A stretch of 64,000 nucleotides of DNA from DASXQK01 sp963757155 (GTDB taxonomy: Bacteria > Pseudomonadota > Alphaproteobacteria > Dongiales > Dongiaceae), in assembly GCA_963757155.1 (NCBI GenBank), contig CAVWQS010000021.1:1-64000 (forward strand), given 5' to 3'. Numbering within the stretch: the stretch's first letter is position 1; every line of letters starts with the position of its first letter. Shown here one piece after another: positions 26,785-36,456 of this stretch. Below the pieces are notes generated by a model that was not told the DNA's origin, ran no database searches, and saw nothing but the letters and a program-made list of their open reading frames with translations. Position numbers and translations under genes: made by a program.

Positions 26785-29700
26785 ATGATCTCCAAATTCT
26801 TCATCGAGCGGCCGGTGCTGGCCAATGTGCTGGCCATCGTCTTCGTGCTCATCGGCGGCGTGGCGCTCTACAAGCTGCCCATCGCCCAATATCCCAATGT
26901 CGTGCCGCCCACCATTTCGGTGACGACGAGCTATCCCGGCGCCAGCGCCACCACGGTGATGAACACCGTGGCGCTCCCCATCGAGGAGCAGGTCAACGGC
27001 GTGGAGCATATGATCTATATGCAATCCACCAGCGCCAGCGACGGCACCTATTCCCTGATCGTCACCTTCGAGATCGGCACCGATCTGAACTTCGCCCAGG
27101 TGCTGGTGCAGAACCGGGTCGCCATCGCGCTGGCCCAGCTGCCCAATTCCGTCCAGGCCCAGGGCGTCAATGTGCAGCAGAAATCGACGGCGATCCTGCA
27201 GATCGCCTCGCTCACCTCGAAGGATGGGCGTTACGACAGCCTCTACCTCAGCAATTACGCCACCATCAACCTGGTCAGCGAGCTCGCCCGCCTGCCCGGC
27301 GTGGGCAATGTCAACGTCTTCGGCGTCGGCCAATATTCCATGCGGATCTGGCTGGATCCGCAGGAGCTCTACTCCGTCGGGCTGACGGCACAGGACGTCA
27401 TCGACGTCGTCAAGCAGCAGAGCCAGGATGTGGCGCCCGGCCAGATCGGCAGCCCGCCGGCCCCCGAAGGCCAGAACTTCCAATACACGATCAATGTGCT
27501 CGGCCGCTTCACCGATGTGAGCCAGTTCGAGAACATCATCGTCAAGACCGACAGCGCCAATGGCGGCCAGATCACGCGGATCAAGGATGTCGGGCGGGTG
27601 GAGCTGGGCAGCCAGACCTATTCCCAGGCCTTCACCCTGAACGGGCAATCGGCCGCCGGCATCGCGATCTATCAATCCCTCGATGCCAATGCCCTCGATG
27701 TCGCCAAAAGGGTGAAGGCCAAGCTCGACGAGCTCTCCAAGGCCTTTCCGCAAGGGATGGTCTACACCATTCCCTTCGACACCACGCGCTTCGTCTATGC
27801 CTCGATCTCGGAGGTCTACAAGACCCTGATCGAGGCCGGCGTGCTGGTGCTGATCGTGATCCTGGTCTTCCTGCAGGATTGGAAGGCGATGCTGGTGCCG
27901 GCGACCACAGTGCCGGTGACCATCATCGGCGCCTTCGCGGCCATGGCCGGCATGGGATTCACCGTCAATCTCTCGACCCTCTTCGCCATCGTGCTCGCCA
28001 TCGGCATCGTGGTGGACGACGCCATCGTGGTGGTGGAGGGGGCCGCCCGCCATATCGAGGAGGGGCTGTCCGGCCATGACGCCGCCATCAAGGCCATGGA
28101 CGAGCTCTTCGGGCCGATCATCGGCATCACCCTGGTGCTCATGTCGGTGTTCATACCGGCGGCCTTCCTGCCCGGCCTCACCGGGCAGATGTATGCCCAG
28201 TTCGCCCTTGGTCATCGCCGCCACCGCCCTCATCAGCGCCATCAACGCCGCGACCCTGAAGCCGACCCAATGCGCCCTCTGGCTGCGCCGGCCGGTGCCG
28301 ATGGAGAAGCGGAACTTCTTCTACCGCGGCTTCAACTACCTCTATCAGAAGCTCGAGAACGGCTATGTCGGGCGTGATCCGGCATATGACGCGCCACAGC
28401 CTGCTCATGGTGCTGATCGCCCTCATCGCGGTGGGGGTCGGCGGCTGGGGCATCGCGCAGGATCCCCACCTCCTTCATACCGCTCGAGGACCAGGGCTAT
28501 GTCATCGTCGCCTTGACCTTGCCCGACGGCGCCTCCCTCGAGCGCACCCAGCGCGCGCTGGCGGAGGCGAGCAAGATCTCGCTCGCCACCCCGGGCGTGG
28601 ACCAATCGGTCGAGATCGCCGGCATCTCGGTGCTCGACAACAGCGCCACCTTGGCCAATGGCGCGGCGGAATATGTGATCCTGAAGGATTGGGGCGCCCG
28701 GCTGAAGGAGAAGGGCCAGGATCTGCGCTCGATCGTGACCCATATCCAGCGCGAGCTGGACAAGCTGACCGATGCCGTCGGGCTGGTGATCGTGCCGCCG
28801 GCCATTCAAGGCATCGGCAATTCCGGCGGCTTCACCATGATGGTGGAGATCAAGGACAACAACGTCGACTTCCCCAAGCTCCAGAACGTCACCGATTCCG
28901 TGGTCGAGGCGGCCAATAGCCAGAGCTCGCTGCAGCGCGTCGGAACCACCTTCCGCGCCGCCGTGCCGCAGCTGCAGGTCCTGGTCGACCGGACCAAGGC
29001 CGAAACGCTGCAGGTCTCGGTCAGCGATGTCTTCAACGCGATGTCGTCTTATCTCGGCTCGACCTATGTGAATCAGATCAACAAGTTCGGGCGCACCTTC
29101 CAGGTCTATGTCCAGGCGGATTCCAAATTCCGCCTGAGGCCCGCCGATATCGAGAGCCTCTACGTCAAGAGCAAGACGGGAAAGATGGTCCCCCTGGGCG
29201 CGCTGGTGACGGTGAACTTCGATGCCGGCCCCTCGCTGGTGACGCTCTACAATCTCTATCCCGCCGCCACCGTCGTCGGCGGGCCGGCGCCGGGATTCAG
29301 CTCGGGCCAGGCCATGGATCTGATGGAGCAGGTGGCGGCCAATACCTTGCCCGTCGGCATGGGCTTCGACTGGACGGCCATGTCCTATCAGGAGAAGATC
29401 GTCGGCAATCAGATCTACTACGTCTTCGCGCTGGCCCTGCTGCTGGTCTATCTCTGCCTCGCCGGCCAGTATGAAAGCTGGATCCTGCCGTTGGCCGTCA
29501 TCCTCGCGGTGCCGCTGGCGCTGCTGGGGCCGGTGATCGTCCTCAACGCGCTCGGCCTCGCCAACAACCTCTATACCCAGATCGGCCTCATGCTGCTGAT
29601 CGCACTCGCCGCCAAGAACGCGATTCTGATCGTGGAGATGGCGCGCGAGCATCGCATGAAGGGCGAGTCCATCCTGGACAGCGCCGCCGAAGCGGCCCGG

Positions 29701-29949
29701 ACCCGGTTCCGCCCGATCCTCATGACCTCCTTCGCCTTCATCATGGGGACCCTGCCGCTGGTCTTCGCCACGGGCGCGGGCGCCAATGGCCGCATCTCCC
29801 TCGGCCTCTCGGTGGTGAGCGGCATGATCGCGTCGACCTGCCTGGCGGTCCTCTTCGTGCCCTCCTTCTTCGTCGTGCTGCGGCGCTTCGAGGAGCGCAA
29901 GAAGCCGAAGCCGGTCAAGGAAACGGCGCAGGCGCCGGCGGCGTCTTAG
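26785..29949 (+). CDS. RND efflux pump permease, AcrB/HAE1-like (three frameshifts)
   Basis: About 1053 aa, the usual length. MISKFFIERPVLANVLAIVF, PTISVTTSYPGASATTV and the helix-4 proton relay AIGIVVDDAIVVVE are all typical of HAE1 pumps; the second half has IALAAKNAILIVEMA and RFRPILMTSFAFIMG. Three +1 shifts lie within 260 bases: near 28209 (GCCCTTGGTC, extra T), near 28370 (GTCGGGCGTG, extra G) and near 28461 (CAGGATCCCC, extra G). Removing them restores FALVIAATALISAINAATLK, NGYVGVIRHMTRHSLLMV and PTSFIPLEDQGYVIVAL. It is proton-driven and exports drugs or other amphiphiles. It forms an operon with the adaptor. Confidence 0.85.
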
Positions 29950-30202
29950 GTCTTTTCGTCTCGGCGAAAGCGGGGCTGCCGCCAGGCATGCGTCAATCGC
30001 CTTTGACGGCGCTCGAGCCTCGCTCTCCCCTGTGGCCGTCAGGCCCGCGAAAGGGGAGGGCCGGGGCGAGGGCTCGCCGCTTCTTTGCGCTCACCGCTAT
30101 CGCCGGAATGATCGGCGAACGCGGATTGTGCCCCCTTGTCACCTGCGATTACCCTCCCGCAAGGGAGAGGGAATACAAAGGGCCCGCCTTAGCCGGCGAG
30201 GT
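29950..30202. other. Intergenic region between convergent RND genes
   Basis: No gene seen. It carries fragments of the CTCTCCC/GGGAGAGG element found in the liv-operon array (for example CCCTCCCGCAAGGGAGAGGG near 30153-30172, a near-perfect hairpin). Such a hairpin may help terminate the two convergent transcripts. Confidence 0.45.
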
Positions 30203-33200
30203 TCAGTTCACGCGGCTCGGATACCACTCGGGATTGCCGATGGTGCCCGCGAACCACTCCGCCTCGGTGATCTTGCCGTCCCCCTTCTTGTCGAGCTGCT
30301 TCAGGAGGGCCCGGTAATAGGCCTCCATCTCGGCGGCCGTGACGGTGCCGTCGTGATCGGCGTCCATCTTGTCGAAGCGGGCGTGATTGGCGGCGAGATA
30401 GTTGGTCTGGTCCGGCGGTATGCCGCCGGCGAATTCCCGGAAGGTCAGCTTGCCGTCGTGATCGGCGTCGAAACGCTTGAACACCTTCAACTCGTATTTG
30501 ACGACTTCATCGGCGGTCACATAGCCGAGGCGAGCGCGATCGTGGGTTTCGAACCAGTCCTGGGCAAAATCCTGGGGCGATCCTTCGGGATAGTCGATGG
30601 CGACATCGACCTTCTGGGTCGCCTGCACGACCGCGACGATGCTGAACACGATCGCCGCCACGGCCGCACCGCCGACGAGGCCCCGGGCGATGAGGTCGGT
30701 CCTGACAGCGCGCGGGCCACGGAGCAGTCCGGGGCCCGCGGCGAGCGCGACCGGCCGGAAGCCGCCGGCGACGGAGGCGTAGAGCACCGGAATGAGCACC
30801 AGGGTGAAGGCTGTCGCCGTCGAGAGCCCGCCGATGACGGCGATCGCCAGCGGGATCAGCATCTCGGAGCCCGAGCCGATGCCGAGTGCCAGCGGCAGCA
30901 GGGCGCCGATGGCCGCGAAGGTGGTCATCAGGATGGGCCGCAGCCGCTCCGCGCCGGCGCCCAATATGGCATCGCCCAGCGCCGCCCCCTCCCGGCGCCG
31001 GCGGTTGGCGGCATCGATCAGCAGAATGCCGTTGCGCACGACGATGCCGACCAGCAGGAGCAGCCCCATGATCGAGGAGACGTTGATGGGCGTACCGGTG
31101 AGCCAGAGCGCCAGCAGCACGCCGATGGGCGAGAGCGGGATCGTGGCCAGGATGACGAGCGGCACCCGAAAGGAATTGAAGGTCGCCAGCAGGACGAAGA
31201 AGACGAGCAGCACGGCCACCCCGAGCACGGTGCCGAATTCGCGGAAGGAGGCTTGCTGCTCCTTATAAGCGCCGCCAATGGAGAGGTGATACCCGGGCGG
31301 CAGCGGCGTCAGAGCGGTGATGGCCTGTATCTGGGGAATGACCGCCGAGAGGTTGACGCCCTCGATGCCGGCGGTGATCAGCATCCGCCGCGCGCCATTG
31401 CGCTCCGACACCAGGTTGGCATGGGCGGGTAGGCTGATATTGGCGACGGCGCCCAGGGTCTGCAGCCCCAGCTTGGTCGGCAGCTGGATCGCCTCGAGAT
31501 TGTCGGCGGCCTGGTCCTCGCCCAGCCGCACGCGCACGGGCACGGTGCCGTCGCCGGCTCGGATCTGGGTTGCCACGGTGCCGCTCACGGCGGCCCCCAG
31601 CGCGTCCGACAGCTCGTCCACCGTCATGGTCGCGGCGCCGGCCTCCTTCGGCGTGACGCGGATGGTCTCGTTGGCCTCCGTGACGCCGTTGAAGGTATCG
31701 ACGATCCCGGGGATCTTGGCGATCTGATCGGTGATTCCATCGGCGATCTCGATCAGCTCGTCCTGATCGGGGCCGGTGATCTCGATCTGGATCGGCTCCG
31801 GCGCACCCGACAGATCGTTGAGCTGATCCTCGAGGAGCTGATGAAACTCGAAATTCGCGTCCGGCGCCGCCTTCTCGAAGGATTCGCGCAGCCGGTCGGC
31901 CACAACCTCGTATTTTTCGCTGGAGTCCTTCAGCCAGATGCGGATGGTTCCCGCATTCTGGGGCGTCGGCTCATAGCCGTCGGTATCCACCCCCTGGAGC
32001 CGCCCCTCATGCTCGACGGCCGGATCGGCGAGGATGGTCTTCTCGAAGCCGTTGACGATACGGTCGGTGGCGGCCAGCGATGTCCCCGCCGGCAGCTCGT
32101 AGATGACCTCGAACTCGCCCTCGTTGAGCCCGGGGAGGAAATCGCTCTCGAGTTGGAGGAACAAGGCGCCGGTGGCCGCGAGCACGCCGAGGGCGGCGAG
32201 ATAGACCACGCTCCGGCTGCGCAGCGCCCAGGCCAGCAGCCGGACATAGACCGGCTCGATCGCGCTCAGCCGATGCGGGCGGGTCTTCTTCGGCCGCCAG
32301 AGCATGTCGGTCAGGACCGGCGCCACGCCGAGGGAGAGCAGGATCGAGACGATGAGGGCGATGCCCAGCGTGATCGCCAGCGCCCGGAAGAAGAAGCCGG
32401 GAATCCCTGAGAGCAAGGCGAGGGGTAGGAAGACCACGACATTGGCCACCGTCGATCCGATCAGCGCGCGGGCAATTCGGCCGGTGGCGCGCCCGATGGC
32501 GATCTGGCGCGGCGTACCCGGATTGTCGGCGAGCTCGCGGGCGATGGATTCGACGACGACGATCACCTCGTCGATGATCAGCCCCACGGCGATGGCGAGA
32601 CCGCCCAGGCTCATCAGGCTCAAGGACATCCCCGCCCGCTCGATGATCAGGATCGTGATGGCCATGGCCACGGGGATGATCGCGGCCGCCACCAAGGTGA
32701 TGCCGAAGCTGCGCAGGAAGACATAGATCACGATCAGTGCCAGCAGGGCGCCGATCAGGATGGAATCGCGGAGCGATTCCTGGGAGGCGCTGATGAGCCG
32801 CGTCTGGTCCCAATAACGGGTCACCTGCACATCGGGAATGCCGTCGGTCAGTGTCGGGATGCGCGCATCGAGATTGTGGCGCAGGCTGACGGCATCGGCG
32901 CCGATGATGGGATAGGCGCTGAGCAGCACGGCATGCTGGCCGTCGAAGGAGGCCTGCTGGGTCGCCGGCCCGTCGCCCAACGTGACCTTGCCGAGATTGC
33001 CGAGCGGCACGGTCGAATTGCTGCTGTGGTCGGTGATGGGGACATTGGCCAGGGCGCGGGGATCGGTCAGCGCCTCGCCGGCGAAGACGACGCTGCGCTG
33101 ATCGGCGTGATCGATGGTGCCGGCGGCATGGGCCGAGTTCGCCTCGGCCAGGGTCCGCGCCACCTCGCCGACGCTGGTGCCCGCGGCGGCCAAGGCCTGC

Positions 33201-33796
33201 GGATCCAGGGTGACCCGGTATTCTAGGCCGGGCCCGGCAAAGACGGTGACCCGGCCCAACCCCGGCGTGCCGGTGAAGACCGAGACGGCGCGCTGCTCGA
33301 TCAGAAAACGCAGCTGCGCCTGGCTCAGCGCCGTGGAGGTGATCGCGTAGGTGGCGATCGGCTCCATATTGGGATGCTGGATGATGGTCTCGATGCGGGT
33401 GACGGCGGTGAGGCTGGGACGAACGGCGGCGATCACGGCCTGGACGTTCTGCAGATCGGTATGGGGGTCGCTCGCGGGATCGAAGTCGAGCTCGATCTCC
33501 ACCGTGCCCTGATTGGTGAAGGAGCGGGTCTCGACCACGGGCAGCGCCTGCAGGGCGACCTCCAGTGGACGGGTGATCGCCGCATGCATCTCCTCGGGCG
33601 GCAGATCGCCCGCCCAGACGAAGACCTCGACGCGGGAGAAGGAGACCTGGGGAAAGATGCTCTCCGGGGCCTCGAAATAGGCCCAGATGCCGAGGAGGGC
33701 CAGTACCAGGACCAGGAACAGCAACGGCTTGCGGTTGCGCTGTGCCGCCAGCCAGACGGACAGATGCGCGCCCGATTCGCCTTTGGTTTCCATCAT
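30203..33796 (-). CDS. RND permease (CusA/HAE1-like) with C-terminal EF-hand domain
   Basis: 1197 aa in one frame. Residues about 1-1030 are a complete RND permease: RNRKPLLFLVLVLALLGIWA, IAVGLIIDEVIVVVESIARE in helix 4, and SIMGLLLLVGIVVRNGILLI with RLRPILMTTFAAIGALLPL in the second half. An extra hydrophobic segment follows at about 1040-1060 (LVGGAAVAAIVFSIVAVVQA), then three canonical 12-residue EF-hand loops: DADHDGKLTFRE (about 1110), DADHDGTVTAAE (1145) and DKKGDGKITEAE (1169). A thirteenth helix would put the EF-hands in the periplasm. No adaptor gene adjoins it. Start is at 33796 or the adjacent ATG 33793. The RND part is certain. Calcium binding and its role are inferred from motif only. 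Confidence 0.88.
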   Translation of the reverse strand: MMETKGESGAHLSVWLAAQRNRKPLLFLVLVLALLGIWAYFEAPESIFPQVSFSRVEVFVWAGDLPPEEMHAAITRPLEVALQALPVVETRSFTNQGTVEIELDFDPASDPHTDLQNVQAVIAAVRPSLTAVTRIETIIQHPNMEPIATYAITSTALSQAQLRFLIEQRAVSVFTGTPGLGRVTVFAGPGLEYRVTLDPQALAAAGTSVGEVARTLAEANSAHAAGTIDHADQRSVVFAGEALTDPRALANVPITDHSSNSTVPLGNLGKVTLGDGPATQQASFDGQHAVLLSAYPIIGADAVSLRHNLDARIPTLTDGIPDVQVTRYWDQTRLISASQESLRDSILIGALLALIVIYVFLRSFGITLVAAAIIPVAMAITILIIERAGMSLSLMSLGGLAIAVGLIIDEVIVVVESIARELADNPGTPRQIAIGRATGRIARALIGSTVANVVVFLPLALLSGIPGFFFRALAITLGIALIVSILLSLGVAPVLTDMLWRPKKTRPHRLSAIEPVYVRLLAWALRSRSVVYLAALGVLAATGALFLQLESDFLPGLNEGEFEVIYELPAGTSLAATDRIVNGFEKTILADPAVEHEGRLQGVDTDGYEPTPQNAGTIRIWLKDSSEKYEVVADRLRESFEKAAPDANFEFHQLLEDQLNDLSGAPEPIQIEITGPDQDELIEIADGITDQIAKIPGIVDTFNGVTEANETIRVTPKEAGAATMTVDELSDALGAAVSGTVATQIRAGDGTVPVRVRLGEDQAADNLEAIQLPTKLGLQTLGAVANISLPAHANLVSERNGARRMLITAGIEGVNLSAVIPQIQAITALTPLPPGYHLSIGGAYKEQQASFREFGTVLGVAVLLVFFVLLATFNSFRVPLVILATIPLSPIGVLLALWLTGTPINVSSIMGLLLLVGIVVRNGILLIDAANRRRREGAALGDAILGAGAERLRPILMTTFAAIGALLPLALGIGSGSEMLIPLAIAVIGGLSTATAFTLVLIPVLYASVAGGFRPVALAAGPGLLRGPRAVRTDLIARGLVGGAAVAAIVFSIVAVVQATQKVDVAIDYPEGSPQDFAQDWFETHDRARLGYVTADEVVKYELKVFKRFDADHDGKLTFREFAGGIPPDQTNYLAANHARFDKMDADHDGTVTAAEMEAYYRALLKQLDKKGDGKITEAEWFAGTIGNPEWYPSRVN

Positions 33797-33959
33797 CCGA
33801 GATCCCCGCCGATAGGTCCGCCCCATGGCCGTAATAGACGATCTTGTTCGGCCGCGCCATGTCTCCTGCGGTTCGGGGCAGCTGGTCCCGCAGGCTGGTC
33901 CAACGCCCCGACCCCGGGTAACATGAAATAAGGGTTTTTCGAAAGTTCCGGAGCCAGGG

Positions 33960-34580
33960 ATGACCATCCGACGCTCGGCCGGCTTGCAGCGGCTCATCGA
34001 CGCCATGCGCGATGCCATCGCGGCGCGGGAATCCTTCCCCGGGAGTGCCAAAGCACTGGCCGACCGCAGCTTCGAGGCTTTGCGGCAGGTCGCGCCGGAA
34101 TCCGCGGAGGTGCGGGCAAGCCGTTTGCCCGCATGCGATCTTTTGGCGGGGGCCCTGGCGGCGGCGCGCGCCGGCCCGCCAAGCATCGCCCGGGTCGCGG
34201 ACGCTTTCTCGGAGATCGAGGCGACCCTGCCCTGGAAGCGCCGCGCCAATGCGGAAATGTCGGGACGGCGCTTTGCCGATAACCATGCATATGCCGAGAT
34301 CCTGGGACCATTCGGGGGGCTGGAGCCGCGCGGGGATGTCCGGATCGGCGTGAGCCTCATGGCGCCGGATCTCCAATACCCCGATCACCATCACCCGCCT
34401 GAGGAGGTCTATCTCGCTTTATCGAAGGGCGAGTGGCGCCAGGGAGCGGGGCCCTGGCACGAGCCTGGGTTGGGCGGACTCGTCTTCAACCCGAGCAATG
34501 TCGTCCATGCCATGCGGTCTGGGGATACTCCCCTGCTGGCGCTTTGGTGCCTGTGGACGGCCGACAGGCCGTTCGTCTGA
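33960..34580 (+). CDS. Cupin of the DMSP-lyase (DddQ/DddL-like) family
   Basis: 206 aa. The C-terminal cupin carries the metal-site pattern of the family: LQYPDHHHPPEEVYLALSKG (Tyr, two His, Glu and a second Tyr), GPWHEPGLGGLVFNPSNVVH with the distal His, and the ending PLLALWCLWTADRPF. The N-terminal 100 residues are helical. In marine bacteria such enzymes cleave dimethylsulfoniopropionate to dimethyl sulfide and acrylate. Nothing in the neighbourhood (no acrylate or DMSP genes) supports that substrate here, so I would call it a family member of unknown substrate. Confidence 0.72.
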   Translation: MTIRRSAGLQRLIDAMRDAIAARESFPGSAKALADRSFEALRQVAPESAEVRASRLPACDLLAGALAAARAGPPSIARVADAFSEIEATLPWKRRANAEMSGRRFADNHAYAEILGPFGGLEPRGDVRIGVSLMAPDLQYPDHHHPPEEVYLALSKGEWRQGAGPWHEPGLGGLVFNPSNVVHAMRSGDTPLLALWCLWTADRPFV

Positions 34581-34637
34581 TTCGGCTGCAGACCAAATCG
34601 GCGACCTACGCCGGCTATGACAGGAGGGACAGCTCTC

Positions 34638-35429
34638 TCAGGCGTAGGCCGGCGACCAGCGCCCTCGCGCAAGGGCCTTCTCGGCGAGAACGCCGAACAC
34701 CAAGCCGATGGTCGTCCAGAGTATCGCTTCGATGCCGAGAGAGGCGATCCGGAAGCGCCAGAGGAGGACGGCCGGGAACTGGTCGGGGACCTCGTTGATG
34801 CTCGGCAACAGCATCTGGACGATCGCGACGAGAACAATGAACACCGCCCCGCCGACAAAGCAGGCATTCCAGCTGCCGAGCCGCGGCGCCACCCGGCGCC
34901 CGGCCCAGGCTGCGATCACCATGGCGGCGATGGAGGCGATGATCATGACCAGGAAGAAGCCGGTTCGCTCGCCGATCGTTTCGGGGTGCCCCACCGCGGG
35001 CGGATTGGCGGGATATTTGAGCCCGGGCACGATGACCAGAGTGAGGTAGGCGGCACCGGCCAGCAACGCCGCCGTCGCGCGCGGCGAGAGATTGCCGATC
35101 CGGCCATAGGCATAGGCGAAGACGAGGGCGAAGAGGCCCCCGAAGGCCGCGCCATAGACGACGACGCCGGTGAAGAGCCCGAGGCCGGCCTGCGTCTGCC
35201 GGCTGACGAGCTCCGGCTCCTCCGCCGCGGGCATGGACATATTGCCCGTGGCCGTCTTGCTCGCGTCCGTGGGGCTGGCGTCCGCGTGGGAATGGGCCTG
35301 ATCCAGCAGCGCTTCGAAAGCGATGGCGTGATCGACCTGAGGTTCACCGAAGATCTTGGCGAAGCCGAAGGCAAGCAGCCCCGCGAGCACGCCGGCCAGC
35401 ATGCCCCGGATCAGGAGGGTCCTGACCAT
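34638..35429 (-). CDS. cbtA: Cobalt transporter subunit CbtA
   Basis: 263 aa, about six helices, starting MVRTLLIRGMLAGVLAGLLA with the CbtA-like GFAKIFGEPQVDHAIAFE next. A histidine-bearing loop (DQAHSHADASPTDASKTATG) lies between helices 1 and 2. WNACFVGGAVFIVLVAIVQM and LPSINEVPDQFPAVLLWRFR are family landmarks. With CbtB 18 bases upstream and the cobalamin riboswitch ahead of it, it is almost certainly a cobalt importer serving vitamin B12 synthesis. Confidence 0.9.
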   Translation of the reverse strand: MVRTLLIRGMLAGVLAGLLAFGFAKIFGEPQVDHAIAFEALLDQAHSHADASPTDASKTATGNMSMPAAEEPELVSRQTQAGLGLFTGVVVYGAAFGGLFALVFAYAYGRIGNLSPRATAALLAGAAYLTLVIVPGLKYPANPPAVGHPETIGERTGFFLVMIIASIAAMVIAAWAGRRVAPRLGSWNACFVGGAVFIVLVAIVQMLLPSINEVPDQFPAVLLWRFRIASLGIEAILWTTIGLVFGVLAEKALARGRWSPAYA

Positions 35430-35447
35430 TTGCCGATGCTTTCTAGC

Positions 35448-35654
35448 TCAATGGCAGGGGAAGCCGAGCAGATGGCGTCCGTCATGGACGAATTCGTGGA
35501 GATACATGCCGGGGATCAGTGAGGTCGCACCTTCCTCCGCGCCGACGAAATAGAGGGCCAGCAGCATGACGACCCCGAAGACGATCCAGGGCGCGATCTC
35601 GCGGACCGGGATGGCGACGGGGGAGGAGCCGGGTAGGGCAACTGTGGCGGACAT
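35448..35654 (-). CDS. cbtB: Cobalt transporter subunit CbtB
   Basis: 68 aa with one transmembrane helix (IAPWIVFGVVMLLALYFVGA). The His-rich end HEFVHDGRHLLGFPCH is diagnostic of CbtB and likely receives the metal. AGGAGTAGCAG directly precedes ATG 35654. It is the first gene of the cbtBA operon under the riboswitch. Confidence 0.93.
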   Translation of the reverse strand: MSATVALPGSSPVAIPVREIAPWIVFGVVMLLALYFVGAEEGATSLIPGMYLHEFVHDGRHLLGFPCH

Positions 35655-35689
35655 CTGCTACTCCTAGGGAATGCGCGTCCCTGAACGGG

Positions 35690-35815
35690 TTGTGTGACGC
35701 TGCCGCCGGGGGTCTGACTCCGCGACCTGCGCAAGGCGCAGGTCTCGATTACAGTGGCGCGACCGTGCCGGACTCGCACCGGCTTCCCCGAACGCAGCGC
35801 CGCAAAGTTTAGGTG
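35690..35815 (-). promoter_or_regulatory. Cobalamin (B12) riboswitch upstream of cbtBA
   Basis: Read on the minus strand, the leader contains the conserved elements in order: GGGGAAGCCGGTGCGAGTCC with GGC completing the helix, the B12 box GCGCCACTGTAA, a long GC hairpin (GACCTGCGCC/TTGCGCAGGTC) and the GAGTCAGACCCCCGG ending. It lies 36-160 bases before the cbtB start. When adenosylcobalamin binds, such switches lower expression of cobalt or B12 import genes. Confidence 0.93.
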
Positions 35816-35886
35816 CGCTTGGCGCTGGATGTCAATCTATCGGTCTTGGGGTATCGGTATAGGGACTGTCGGCACGGGGGCTACCC

Positions 35887-36456
35887 ATGACTCTGCAAAT
35901 CACCTGGATCGCCCATGGCGCCACCGCGGCCACGCGCCGCGCCGCCTTTCCCGGTGATGAGCCGCTCGAGGATAGGGCGCGGGCCAAGGCGGCAGGGCTC
36001 GCGCCGGCGCTCGGTCACGCCGATCACGTGTTGGTGGCGCCCGAGCGGAGGGCGCGGGAAACGGCGGAGGCCCTGGGCCAGACGGGCACGACCGACGGGC
36101 AGCTCCGGGATTGCGACCACGGGCGCTGGGCGGGGCGTTCGCTGGCCGAGATCCAGGCCGAGGCGCCGGAGGCGCTGGCGGTCTGGCTCAGCGACCCGGC
36201 GGCCAATCCCCATGGTGGGGAGAGCATCGCCGATCTGATCCGGCGCGTCGCCGCCTGGTGCGACAGCCCGGAGCGAGGCGAGGGCAGGGTCCTGGCGATC
36301 ACCCATCCGGCGGTCATGCGTGCAGCGCTCGTCCATGCCCTGGGGGCCGGCGCCGCGGCCTATTGGCGGATCGACGTCGCACCGCTCTCCCGCCTGATCC
36401 TGTCGCGCCAGGGTGCTAATTGGCGGCTGCAGGCGCTGGAGAAGCTCGGTCCCTAG
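35887..36456 (+). CDS. Histidine phosphatase superfamily protein with altered RHG motif
   Basis: 189 aa. Family landmarks are DHVLVAPERRARETAEALGQ (branch 1 second Arg), DCDHGRWAGRSLAEI, NPHGGESIADLIRRV and the second catalytic His in LAITHPAVMRAAL. The usual N-terminal RHG reads AHG here (ITWIAHGATAAT), so one phosphate-binding Arg is missing although the nucleophilic His is kept. It is divergent from the riboswitch-cbtBA operon. Relatives beside cobalt transporters suggest a B12-related role (compare CobC alpha-ribazole phosphatase), but that is inference. Confidence 0.78.
   Translation: MTLQITWIAHGATAATRRAAFPGDEPLEDRARAKAAGLAPALGHADHVLVAPERRARETAEALGQTGTTDGQLRDCDHGRWAGRSLAEIQAEAPEALAVWLSDPAANPHGGESIADLIRRVAAWCDSPERGEGRVLAITHPAVMRAALVHALGAGAAAYWRIDVAPLSRLILSRQGANWRLQALEKLGP

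Noticed and set aside
26755..28245. 496-codon minus-strand frame opposite the RND pump
   Set aside because: Composition is His/Asp/Gly-rich from codon complementarity; the opposite strand encodes unmistakable RND motifs.
32007..34394. 795-codon minus-strand frame
   Set aside because: It overlaps the RND-EF-hand gene in another frame of the same strand, and its translation lacks membrane segments or motifs.
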